44,399 nt of DNA from CAZZKF01 sp964654995. GTDB lineage: Bacteria > Pseudomonadota > Alphaproteobacteria > CAZZKF01. Positions within the stretch are counted from its first letter, which is position 1; every line of letters starts with the position of its first letter. Positions 8,786 to 16,271 of the stretch are shown piece after piece. The position numbers and the translations under genes are program-made. The stretch covers positions 1 to 44,399 of the forward strand of contig CAZZKF010000015.1 of the NCBI GenBank assembly GCA_964654995.1, read 5' to 3'. Under the pieces are notes generated by a model, which saw nothing but the letters and a program-made list of their open reading frames with translations, was not told the DNA's origin and made no database searches.

Positions 8786-9556
8786 TCACCGGCTTCGGCG
8801 CGCGGCAATCAGAAATTCGACATTGCCCTTGGGGCCGGTGATCGGGCTCGGCGTGATGCCAAGAACCGACCATCCGGCCTGCCCGTCCAGCCAGTTTTCA
8901 ATGCGGGTGCAGACCTCGGCGTGAAGCGCCGGATCGCGCACCACTCCGCCCTTGCCGACGCGTTTGGGGCCGACTTCGAACTGCGGCTTGATCAGGGCCA
9001 CCAGATGGGCGCCCGGCGCGGCCAGGGCGAGGGCCGCCGGCAGCACCGCTTCGAGCCCGATGAAACTGACGTCGCAGACGATCAGATCGACCGGCTCAGG
9101 GATCTGCTCGCGCCCCAGACGGCGCGCATTGGTGCGCTCGATCACCACCACGCGGGCGTCCCGGCGCAGCTTCCAGGCGAGCTGGCCATAGCCGACATCG
9201 ACGGCATAGACGCGGCGTGCGCCGCGAGAGAGCACGACATCGGTAAAGCCACCGGTGGAGGCCCCGAGATCGAGGACCACGCAATCCGTCGGATCGATCC
9301 CGAAATGATCGAGCGCATGGGCCAGCTTGACACCGCCGCGACTGACCCAGGGATGATCGCCACCGCGCACCTCGAGCGGCGCATCCGCGGGCAACAGGGC
9401 ACCGGCCTTCTCGATCCGCCGCTCGCCGCTGAACACGGCACCGGCCAGGATCAGCGCCTGCGCCCGCGCCCGGCTTTCGGCCAGGCCGCGGGCCACCAAA
9501 AGCACGTCGGCCCGGGTCTTGCCCTTCGCCGGTCGATCCTTTGAAGCGGCGGCCAT
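8786..9556 (-). CDS. tlyA: TlyA family rRNA 2'-O-methyltransferase
   Basis: A 256-residue protein with an N-terminal S4 RNA-binding domain (RADVLLVARGLAESRARAQ, about residues 9-65) and a C-terminal FtsJ-like methyltransferase domain. Motif I reads VLDLGASTGGFTDV, followed by CDVSFIGLE and ALIKPQFEVG, which supply catalytic Asp and Lys. TlyA proteins methylate ribose 2'-OH of 16S and/or 23S rRNA; some homologues are described as haemolysins, which I do not infer here. The ATG at 9556 follows AAGG; an in-frame TTG six codons earlier has no ribosome site. It begins 50 bases after ispA, where related genomes usually have dxs. Confidence 0.9.
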   Translation of the reverse strand: MAAASKDRPAKGKTRADVLLVARGLAESRARAQALILAGAVFSGERRIEKAGALLPADAPLEVRGGDHPWVSRGGVKLAHALDHFGIDPTDCVVLDLGASTGGFTDVVLSRGARRVYAVDVGYGQLAWKLRRDARVVVIERTNARRLGREQIPEPVDLIVCDVSFIGLEAVLPAALALAAPGAHLVALIKPQFEVGPKRVGKGGVVRDPALHAEVCTRIENWLDGQAGWSVLGITPSPITGPKGNVEFLIAARRSR

Positions 9557-9606
9557 CGCCTTATCGTGCGTCAATGTCGATCGGCCCCAAGGCAGAGGCG
9601 ATCGGT

Positions 9607-10512
9607 TCAGTTGCGCCGGTTGACAACGAAGCCGGCAACGGCGCGCAAGTGATCGGCTTCCTTATCGAACATGTCGAGGTGCCGCACCGCCTGTTCGGCC
9701 AGCATCAGCGCCTGGGTGCGGGCGCGTTCCTTGCCGAGGATGGAGACGAAGGTGGCCTTGCCCTGGGCTGCATCCTTGCCGACCGCCTTGCCCATTTCCT
9801 CCTGCGTCCCGTCGGCGTCGAGCAGATCGTCGGCGATCTGAAAGGCCAGCCCGAGATCATGGGCGTAGGCGCGCAGGGCCTGGCGGGCGGTGGTTCCGGC
9901 GCGCCCCAGAATGGCGCCGGCTTCGGCCGCAAAGGTCATCAACGCCCCGGTCTTCATCTGCTGAAGGCGGGTGATCGAGCCGATATCATGGGCCGTCTCG
10001 CCGGCTCCCATATCGATCATCTGGCCGCCGACCATCCCGTGCGCGCCGGCGGCAACCGCCAGCGCCCGGATCAGTTCGCAGCGGACCTTGGGGTCACTGT
10101 GGGTGCGCTCGTCCGCCAGGACCTCGAAGGCCAGCGTCAGCAGGGCATCCCCGGCAAGCACCGCGGTGGCCTCGTCAAAGGCGACGTGAACGGTCGGCTT
10201 TCCCCGGCGCAGGGCGTCATCGTCCATGCATGGCAGGTCGTCATGAACCAGCGAGTAGGTATGCACCAGTTCCACCGCCACACCCACCCGATAGGCGGCC
10301 TCGCGGGCGACCCCGAACAGGCCGGCGCTGTGGACCACGAGGAACGGGCGAAAGCGTTTGCCGCCGGCCAGCGCGGCATAGCGCATGGCCTCGATCACCC
10401 GCTGCTCGGGGCCTTCCGCCGCCGGCAGAATCCGGTCGAGGAACGTCACCAGCGTATCGGCGACTTCCTTCATCGCGCGCTGCAGCGCGCCATCGACGAC
10501 ATTGTCGTTCAA
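9607..10512 (-). CDS. ispA: polyprenyl synthetase (farnesyl diphosphate synthase type)
   Basis: A 301-residue trans-isoprenyl diphosphate synthase that condenses IPP with allylic diphosphates. Both Asp-rich, Mg-binding motifs are present: LVHDDLPCMDDD (first) and FQIADDLLDADG (second), together with GGKRFRPFLV. The length and the residues before the first Asp motif fit the FPP-synthase (IspA) type. The start is not an ATG: a TTG at 10512 preceded by TGAGGGC, seven bases after the xseB stop, gives the expected N-terminus and implies coupling to xseB. An upstream in-frame extension would overlap xseB. Products would feed quinone, hopanoid or carotenoid synthesis. Confidence 0.9.
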   Translation of the reverse strand: MNDNVVDGALQRAMKEVADTLVTFLDRILPAAEGPEQRVIEAMRYAALAGGKRFRPFLVVHSAGLFGVAREAAYRVGVAVELVHTYSLVHDDLPCMDDDALRRGKPTVHVAFDEATAVLAGDALLTLAFEVLADERTHSDPKVRCELIRALAVAAGAHGMVGGQMIDMGAGETAHDIGSITRLQQMKTGALMTFAAEAGAILGRAGTTARQALRAYAHDLGLAFQIADDLLDADGTQEEMGKAVGKDAAQGKATFVSILGKERARTQALMLAEQAVRHLDMFDKEADHLRAVAGFVVNRRN

Positions 10513-10519
10513 ACTGCCC

Positions 10520-10798
10520 TCATTCCATGTCGAAAGGTTCGCTGGCCGGTTCCTGCCCGGCATCGTCCGAGGGCAGAAGTTTCTCGACCTTTTCACGAGC
10601 GGCCTTGAGCTTGGCCTCGCAATGGGCCTTGAGCAAGGTCCCGCGGGCATAGAGATCCAGCGATTCCTCAAGGTCCACGTCGCCGCTTTCAAGGCGGCGG
10701 ACCACGTCTTCAAGCTCGGCGAGTGCCGCCTCGAAGGTCAACGCGGCAATCTCTGCCGGAATCTCGGGTGACTCTTTCCCGCCTTGCGTATCGGCCAT
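10520..10798 (-). CDS. xseB: exodeoxyribonuclease VII small subunit
   Basis: A 92-residue XseB. The core ALTFEAALAELEDVVRRLESGDVDLEESLDLYARGTLLKAHCEAKL is the family signature, forming the helical coiled coil that assembles on the XseA catalytic subunit for single-strand DNA degradation. The C-terminal tail is acidic (DDAGQEPASEPFDME). ATG 10798 or ATG 10804 may be the start; GGGGAACG lies before both. It sits between the deacetylase-family gene and ispA on the same strand, a conserved alphaproteobacterial order. Confidence 0.92.
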   Translation of the reverse strand: MADTQGGKESPEIPAEIAALTFEAALAELEDVVRRLESGDVDLEESLDLYARGTLLKAHCEAKLKAAREKVEKLLPSDDAGQEPASEPFDME

Positions 10799-10868
10799 GA
10801 TCATCGTTCCCCGCTCAACCCAGTGTAGTCTCGCCCATGGCCCCGGGGCAAGCAACCCAACCGCCGGT

Positions 10869-11798
10869 TCAGGCCGCCATCAACGCCTGCAAATGGGCGG
10901 CAACGCTGTCGGCCAGCGCGTCCAGGTTATAGCCGCCCTCGAGAACCGATACCAGCCGTCCGTCGCAATATTTCACCGCCACATCGACAAGCCGGCGGGT
11001 CGCCCAGCCATAATCCTCGGCCACCAGCTCGAGCTGCGCCAAAGGATCGTCACGATGGCCGTCGAAACCGGCGGACACCAGCAAGAGCTCCGGCCTGAAT
11101 CGCTCGAGCGCCGGCAGGATGACATCATCAAACGCCGCGCGCAGCTCGGCTCCACCGGACCCCGGGGCCAGCGGCACATGGACGAGATTATGCGCCACCC
11201 CGGTCTCGCGCGGCGCCCCGGTGCCGGGATAGAGCGGCATCTGATGAACCGAGGCATAAAACAGACCGGCGTCATCGTGAAAAGCCGCGGCCGTGCCATT
11301 GCCGTGATGAACGTCGAAATCGACCACCGCCACACGGGACAGGCCATGGGCGCGCCGGGCATGAACCGCACCGATGGCGATGTTGTTGAACAGGCAGAAC
11401 CCCATCGCCGCCGCCGGCTCGGCATGATGGCCGGGCGGGCGCACCGGGCAGAAAGCGCGGGTCTCGGGTGCCGCGCAGACGGCATCGACGCCGGCGCAGA
11501 CGGCACCGGCGGCACGCAGGGCGGCGCGTCCCGAGCCCGGCGAGATCACGGTGTCAGGATCGAGCGCCGCATATCCGGCCTCCGGGACCGCCGCCAACAC
11601 ACGCTCGACATAATCCGGCGCATGCACATATTCGAGTTGCGCGCGCGTCGCCTCGGGCGCTTCGCGCCGCTCGAGCGACGCGAATGCGTCGCGGTTCAGC
11701 ACCTCCAGGACCCGCGTGAGGCGCGCCACACGCTCCGGGTGGCCGGGCCCGGTGTCATGGGCCAGACAATCGGCATGGGTGAAGATCAGCGTCGCCAT
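10869..11798 (-). CDS. histone deacetylase / acetoin utilization deacetylase family protein
   Basis: A 309-residue zinc-dependent deacetylase of the arginase-like HDAC fold. Signature elements are RPPGHHAEPAAAMGFCLFNN (the paired active-site His), DFDVHHGNGT (zinc Asp and His) and SAGFDGHRDDPLA (second zinc Asp). Bacterial members act on acetylated polyamines, acetylated proteins or acetoin-related substrates; the substrate here is unknown. It lies 14 bases downstream of the acyl-CoA ligase stop and 70 bases before xseB, so it links the fatty-acid genes to the xseB-ispA-tlyA genes in one continuous minus-strand run. Confidence 0.9.
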   Translation of the reverse strand: MATLIFTHADCLAHDTGPGHPERVARLTRVLEVLNRDAFASLERREAPEATRAQLEYVHAPDYVERVLAAVPEAGYAALDPDTVISPGSGRAALRAAGAVCAGVDAVCAAPETRAFCPVRPPGHHAEPAAAMGFCLFNNIAIGAVHARRAHGLSRVAVVDFDVHHGNGTAAAFHDDAGLFYASVHQMPLYPGTGAPRETGVAHNLVHVPLAPGSGGAELRAAFDDVILPALERFRPELLLVSAGFDGHRDDPLAQLELVAEDYGWATRRLVDVAVKYCDGRLVSVLEGGYNLDALADSVAAHLQALMAA

Positions 11799-11812
11799 GG
11801 TCTGACCGAACG

Positions 11813-13522
11813 TTACGAGCCGCCGTCTCCGGCCGGCGCCGGCGCCGATTTGGCACGGGCGCGTTCTTCCTCCACCAGCTCCTTTTTCGACAGCTTGCCG
11901 ACAATGGTCTTCGGCAGCTCGGTGCGAAATTCGATCTCGCGCGGCAGCTCGTGCTTGCCGAGGCGCTCACGCAAAAAGGCGAGCAGCGCCTCCTCGGGTA
12001 GCGGATGGTCGGGGTCTTTCAAGACCACGAAGGCCTTGGGCCGCTCGCCGAGATAATCGTCGGGCACGCCGATGACGGTGACCTCGCGCACCGCCGGATG
12101 GCGGTAGATCGCTTCTTCGATGGTGCGCGGGAAGACGTTGAAGCCGCCGACCAGAATCATGTCCTTCTTGCGATCGACGATGAACAGATAGCCATCCTCG
12201 TCGAGATAGCCGATATCGCCGGTGCGCAGGTAGCCGTCGACGATGGTCTCGGCGGTCTCCTCGGGCCGGCGCCAGTAGCCCTTCATGACCTGCGGGCCGG
12301 AGACACAGATCTCGCCGGTCTCGCCCATCGGCAATTCCCTGCGGGGATCCTCGAGGTCGGTGATCTTCACCATGGTCCCCGGCAACGGCAGGCCGACCGA
12401 GCCTTCCTTGTAGGTCCCGTCGATGGGCGTGACCGCCACCGTCGGCGAGGTTTCGGTCAGGCCATAGCCCTCGGTGATGACGCAGCCGGCCCGGGCCTCG
12501 AATTTCTCCTTGACCTCGCGCGGCAGCGGCGCCCCGCCCGAGACGCAGCGGCGCAGCGAGGTAAGATCATATTTTTCGAGATCGGGATGATTGTTGATCG
12601 CCGCAAACATGGTCGGCACACCGGGCAGAATGGTCACCTTCTTGCGGTCGATGTCGCGCACCACGTCTTCCAGCTCGAACTTGGGATGGATGATGATCTC
12701 GGCCCCCAGCCGCGCCGCGCCGAGTACGATCCCGGTCAGCGCAAAGGCGTGAAAGAAGGGGAGCGCGCCGATATACCGTTCCGCGCCATAGCTTACCTCG
12801 GGGTCCCACCTCTCGCCCTGAAGAACATTGCTGTAAATATTGGCGTGGGTCAGCATGGCGCCCTTGGGCAGGCCGGTGGTGCCCCCCGTGTACTGGAGAA
12901 AGGCGATATCGTTCTGCGGATCGATGTCCGGCACGTCATAGATTCCGTCGTTGTCGATCAGATCCCTGAACCGGACATAGGACGGGCCCTCGGGTATGGC
13001 GCAGATGCTCTTGCGCCATGCCACCTGGTAGATCAGGCTTTTCGGAAACCGCATCACCTCGGACAGGCTGCCGACGATCAGGCAGTCCACCCGGCTTTCA
13101 TCCAGCAATGTGCGCGCTGGCCCCAGCAGGCCGGCAAGATTGAGGGTCGCCAGCATCCCGGTCTCGGAATCCTCGGCCTGGGTCAAAAGCTCGCGGCGCG
13201 AATAGAGCGGGCTGAAATTGACCACCGTGCCGCCGGCCTTGAGCACGCCATAGAGGCAGATGACGAACTGCGGACAATTGGTGAAAAACAGGCCGACGTG
13301 AACGCCCTTGCCAACGCCCAGCTTCTGAAATCCCTTGGCAGCCCGCGCCGCCAACGCGCCGACCTCGGCATAGGTGAACTTGCGGTCGAGAAAATCGAGA
13401 TAGGGCCGGGAGCCATATTTCTCGACCGCCTCGTCGAGCAGCGCATGAACCGGCGCGGCCGGTGGCGTGAAATGCCAGTCCAGATGCTTCGGGTAGGTCT
13501 TGAGCCAGGGCTTTTCGGTCAC
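11813..13522 (-). CDS. fadD: long-chain fatty acid-CoA ligase
   Basis: A 569-residue AMP-forming acyl-CoA synthetase (ANL superfamily). It activates free fatty acids in two steps through an acyl-adenylate. The phosphate loop YTGGTTGLPKGAML, the ITEGYGLTETSP motif, YLRTGDIGYLDEDGYLFIVDRKKDMILVGGFNVFP (hinge) and the C-terminal PKTIVGKLSKKEL with the catalytic Lys are all present. The start is a GTG with GGGGGAA eight bases upstream. It is part of an acyl-CoA catabolic block with the SDR, enoyl-CoA hydratase, metallo-hydrolase and acyl-CoA dehydrogenase genes upstream. Chain-length preference cannot be read. Confidence 0.92.
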   Translation of the reverse strand: MTEKPWLKTYPKHLDWHFTPPAAPVHALLDEAVEKYGSRPYLDFLDRKFTYAEVGALAARAAKGFQKLGVGKGVHVGLFFTNCPQFVICLYGVLKAGGTVVNFSPLYSRRELLTQAEDSETGMLATLNLAGLLGPARTLLDESRVDCLIVGSLSEVMRFPKSLIYQVAWRKSICAIPEGPSYVRFRDLIDNDGIYDVPDIDPQNDIAFLQYTGGTTGLPKGAMLTHANIYSNVLQGERWDPEVSYGAERYIGALPFFHAFALTGIVLGAARLGAEIIIHPKFELEDVVRDIDRKKVTILPGVPTMFAAINNHPDLEKYDLTSLRRCVSGGAPLPREVKEKFEARAGCVITEGYGLTETSPTVAVTPIDGTYKEGSVGLPLPGTMVKITDLEDPRRELPMGETGEICVSGPQVMKGYWRRPEETAETIVDGYLRTGDIGYLDEDGYLFIVDRKKDMILVGGFNVFPRTIEEAIYRHPAVREVTVIGVPDDYLGERPKAFVVLKDPDHPLPEEALLAFLRERLGKHELPREIEFRTELPKTIVGKLSKKELVEEERARAKSAPAPAGDGGS

Positions 13523-13582
13523 CGGGTGTTCCCCCGAGTGGCGGCCAAATCAAATTGGCGGCAAGGCGGCTGACGAAATGAG

Positions 13583-14401
13583 CTAGACAAAGAAATCGGG
13601 GATCAGCTCGCGGCTCGGATCGACGGCATAGCCGGACAGGTCGGTCACCCCGGCAGACGCCAGCACCTCATCGTCGATACAGAAATTGCCGCTGAACGCG
13701 CGCGCCTCGCGGCACAGGATGACATGCGCCGCGTCGGCCATGATCTCCGGCTTGCGTCCGCCCTTCTTCATCTCCTCGCCGCCGAGGATATTGAGCGCGG
13801 CGGTGGCGATCACGGTGCGCGGCCACAGGGCGTTGAAGGCGATTCCGGCTTCGCGGAACTCTTCGGCCATGCCGAGCACGCACATGCTCATCCCGAACTT
13901 GGCCATGGTATAGGCGACGTGCGGAGCGAACCAGCGGGCCTCCATGTTGAGCGGCGGCGAGATGTTGAGCACATGCGGGTTTTCCGCCTTCATCAGATGC
14001 GGAATGCACACCTGGCTGCACAGAAACGTGCCCCGCGTGTTGACCGAATGCATCAGGTCAAAGCGCTTCATCGGCGTATGCAGGGTGCCGGTCGGGCTGA
14101 TCGCACTGGCATTGTTCACCAGAATGTCGATGCCGCCAAACGTCTCCACCGTCTTGTCCACGGCGGCACGCACGGCCGTCTCGTCGCGGATGTCGACGAC
14201 ACAGGGCAGCGCCTTGCCGCCCGCTGCCTCGATTTCCTCGGCCGCCGTATAAATGGTGCCCGGCAGCTTCGGATGGGGCTCGGCGGTCTTGGCGGCAATG
14301 GCGATATTGGCGCCGTCGCGGGCCGCCCGCTTGGCAATCGCCAGGCCGATGCCGCGGCTGGCACCGGTGATAAACAGGGTCTTTCCCTTGAGATCACTCA
14401 T
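13583..14401 (-). CDS. SDR family oxidoreductase, HSDL2-like
   Basis: A 272-residue short-chain dehydrogenase. TGASRGIG is at about residues 13-20, NNASA in the middle, and the active-site region reads NISPPLNMEARWFAPHVAYTMAKFGM, giving Tyr and Lys in YTMAK. The residues between the catalytic Ser and Tyr and the WPRTVIATAALNILGG segment match the hydroxysteroid dehydrogenase-like protein 2 (HSDL2) branch rather than FabG. Members of this branch sit among fatty-acid or sterol catabolic genes, which fits its place between the enoyl-CoA hydratase and fadD. The ATG at 14401 gives MSDLKGKTLFITGAS. Confidence 0.85.
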   Translation of the reverse strand: MSDLKGKTLFITGASRGIGLAIAKRAARDGANIAIAAKTAEPHPKLPGTIYTAAEEIEAAGGKALPCVVDIRDETAVRAAVDKTVETFGGIDILVNNASAISPTGTLHTPMKRFDLMHSVNTRGTFLCSQVCIPHLMKAENPHVLNISPPLNMEARWFAPHVAYTMAKFGMSMCVLGMAEEFREAGIAFNALWPRTVIATAALNILGGEEMKKGGRKPEIMADAAHVILCREARAFSGNFCIDDEVLASAGVTDLSGYAVDPSRELIPDFFV

Positions 14402-14420
14402 ATCCCGTCTTCCACCTCCC

Positions 14421-15221
14421 CTATTCGCCCCGAAACCGGGCTTTGCGTTTGTCCACGAAGGCGGCCACGCCTTCGGCAAAATCATCGGTCAATGCGCAGG
14501 CGGCGAAGCTTTCGGCCTCGGCCGCCAGTTGTTCTGCCAACGCGGTTTCCAGCGACTGGTTCAGGAGCGCCTTGGTTGCAGCCAGCGCCCGCGTTGGCGC
14601 TGTCGCCAGCCTGTGTGCGATCCGCGCCGTTTCGGCCTCCAGTTCGGCGGCCGGCACCACCCAGTTGACGAGGCCCATATCCAGCGCCGTCGCGGCATCG
14701 ATGCGCTCGCTCATCAGCGCAATCTGCATGGCGCGCCGCAGGCCGACCAGACGCGGCAGAAAAAAACTGCCGGAACAATCGGGCGAGGTGCCGATCCGCG
14801 TGTACGCCAGCGTAAACACCGTATCGTCGGCGGCAATCGCCAGATCGCAGGCCATCATCAGGCTCATGCCGGCCCCGGCGGCCGCCCCGTGAACGCTGGC
14901 CAGCACCGGCAGCGGCAGGCTGCGCAAGCGCTCGATCGCCCGGTTCATTCTGGGGATCCGCTCGCGCAGGTCGCGGGCCAGAACCTCACGATCATCGGCA
15001 ATCTGCTGATGATAGCCCTTGACGTCGCCACCGGCCATGAAGGCGGGACCGGCACCCCGAACGACGATACAGCGCAGGCCCGGAGTTTCGACCAACTGCT
15101 CGACGGCATCGATGAACCCGGCGCGCAGCTCCGGAGAAAGCGCGTTCATGGCTTCGGGCCGGTTGAAGGTCACGGTGGCAATCCCGGACTCGATCCCGAC
15201 CAGAACGGCGGTCGCCGTCAT
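14421..15221 (-). CDS. enoyl-CoA hydratase/isomerase family protein
   Basis: A 266-residue crotonase-fold enzyme. The N-terminal VTFNRPEAMNALSPEL, the oxyanion-hole region GPAFMAGGDVKGYHQQ, and GAAAGAGMSLMMACDLAIAADDTVFTLAYTRIGTSPDCSGSFFLPRLVG are typical. The position of one catalytic Glu of true hydratases appears to be occupied by Asp/Cys-containing residues (SPDCSGS), so it could act as an isomerase or hydratase on an unusual substrate. The ATG overlaps the stop of the metallo-hydrolase gene as ATGA. Role within the block: hydration or isomerisation of the enoyl-CoA made by the dehydrogenase. Confidence 0.87.
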   Translation of the reverse strand: MTATAVLVGIESGIATVTFNRPEAMNALSPELRAGFIDAVEQLVETPGLRCIVVRGAGPAFMAGGDVKGYHQQIADDREVLARDLRERIPRMNRAIERLRSLPLPVLASVHGAAAGAGMSLMMACDLAIAADDTVFTLAYTRIGTSPDCSGSFFLPRLVGLRRAMQIALMSERIDAATALDMGLVNWVVPAAELEAETARIAHRLATAPTRALAATKALLNQSLETALAEQLAAEAESFAACALTDDFAEGVAAFVDKRKARFRGE

Positions 15222-16258
15222 GACGGCGCCTCCACCGTGCGGAAGATATCGACGCCGGTCTCGTCCGGCTCGCGCCTGATCTTGCCGGCCTCCATGAGGT
15301 AATGGAGATGGGCAAGGCTTTCGCCGGCTGCGAACATGTGCTCGAACCCGTTGATCTTGCGGCCGAACAGAACCGTATAGAGATCGATCGCCGTCTTCGG
15401 CCCGTCGGCGCACGCCGCCTCCACCGCTTTCAGGCGGTCGGCATGGTGTTCCTGCAACTCGCGCACCCGCTGATGCAGGCCGAAGAACGGCTCGTTGTGA
15501 GAGGGGAGCACCAGCACGTCTTCCGGCAGGTCGAGAAGAGACTCGAGCGATTCCAGCCAGTCCTTCAATGGATTGGCGTCGGGCTCGGGCGGATAGACGC
15601 TGATGTTGCTGGAAATCCTGGGCAGCACCTGATCGCCGGAAATCAGGACATTGAGCTCCGGACAGAACAGGCAGATATGCTCGGGCGAATGACCGCTCAG
15701 CGTCAGCGCCCGCCATATGCGCCCGCCGATCTCGATCGCCTCGCCATGCCGAATGCCGTGAAACCACACCGGCAAGGGCGCCACTGCACGCACAAAGCTG
15801 GCATAGCCGAGCTTGCGGAATACCTCCAGCGACTCGGCATCGAACCCGGCGCGGCGATAGAACTCGACCGCCTGATCGGGCGGGCATTCGCCATCGCGCT
15901 GAAGCAGCATCTGACAATAGAGATAGTCCGCCCGGCTCATCCACAGCGGTGCCCCGAGGCGCTCGAACAACCAGCCGGCGAGACCGATATGATCGGGGTG
16001 ATAATGGGTCACGATCACCTTTCCGACCCGCGCGCCGTTGACCTGGCGGCTGAAAATCTCCTCCCAGCATTCCCGGATGCGGCGGCTTTTCAGGCCGGAA
16101 TCGACGATCACCCAGTCGTCGCCGTCCTCGAGCAGCCACAGATTGATGTGATCGAGCGCGAAGGGAAGCGGCATGCGCAGCCAATGGACGCCGGGCGCCA
16201 CTTGCGTGGTCTGGCCCGGCCCCGGGCACGCCAGATCAAGGTAGGTGAGCGCACTCAT
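15218..16258 (-). CDS. MBL-fold metallo-hydrolase
   Basis: A 346-residue metallo-beta-lactamase-fold hydrolase. The metal motif THYHPDHIGLAGWL (HxHxDH) is near residue 85, a second His is in LTLSGHSPEHICLF, the bridging Asp in VLISGDQVLPRIS, and the last His in VLPSHNEPFFG. The C-terminal helical region resembles the LACTB2-like C-terminal winged-helix segment. It overlaps the enoyl-CoA hydratase start (ATGA) and follows the acyl-CoA dehydrogenase by 13 bases, so it is cotranscribed with beta-oxidation genes. A thioesterase-like or lactone/hydroxyacyl-thioester hydrolysis role is possible, but the substrate is unknown. In-frame sequence upstream of 16258 looks like a shadow of the dehydrogenase gene. 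Confidence 0.85.
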   Translation of the reverse strand: MSALTYLDLACPGPGQTTQVAPGVHWLRMPLPFALDHINLWLLEDGDDWVIVDSGLKSRRIRECWEEIFSRQVNGARVGKVIVTHYHPDHIGLAGWLFERLGAPLWMSRADYLYCQMLLQRDGECPPDQAVEFYRRAGFDAESLEVFRKLGYASFVRAVAPLPVWFHGIRHGEAIEIGGRIWRALTLSGHSPEHICLFCPELNVLISGDQVLPRISSNISVYPPEPDANPLKDWLESLESLLDLPEDVLVLPSHNEPFFGLHQRVRELQEHHADRLKAVEAACADGPKTAIDLYTVLFGRKINGFEHMFAAGESLAHLHYLMEAGKIRREPDETGVDIFRTVEAPS

Positions 16259-16271
16259 CGGATCGAGCCGG

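Noticed and set aside
14421..16229. A 602-residue fusion of enoyl-CoA hydratase with upstream sequence
   Set aside because: The first half is out-of-frame sequence inside the metallo-hydrolase gene; the ATG at 15221 with ATGA overlap is the real start.
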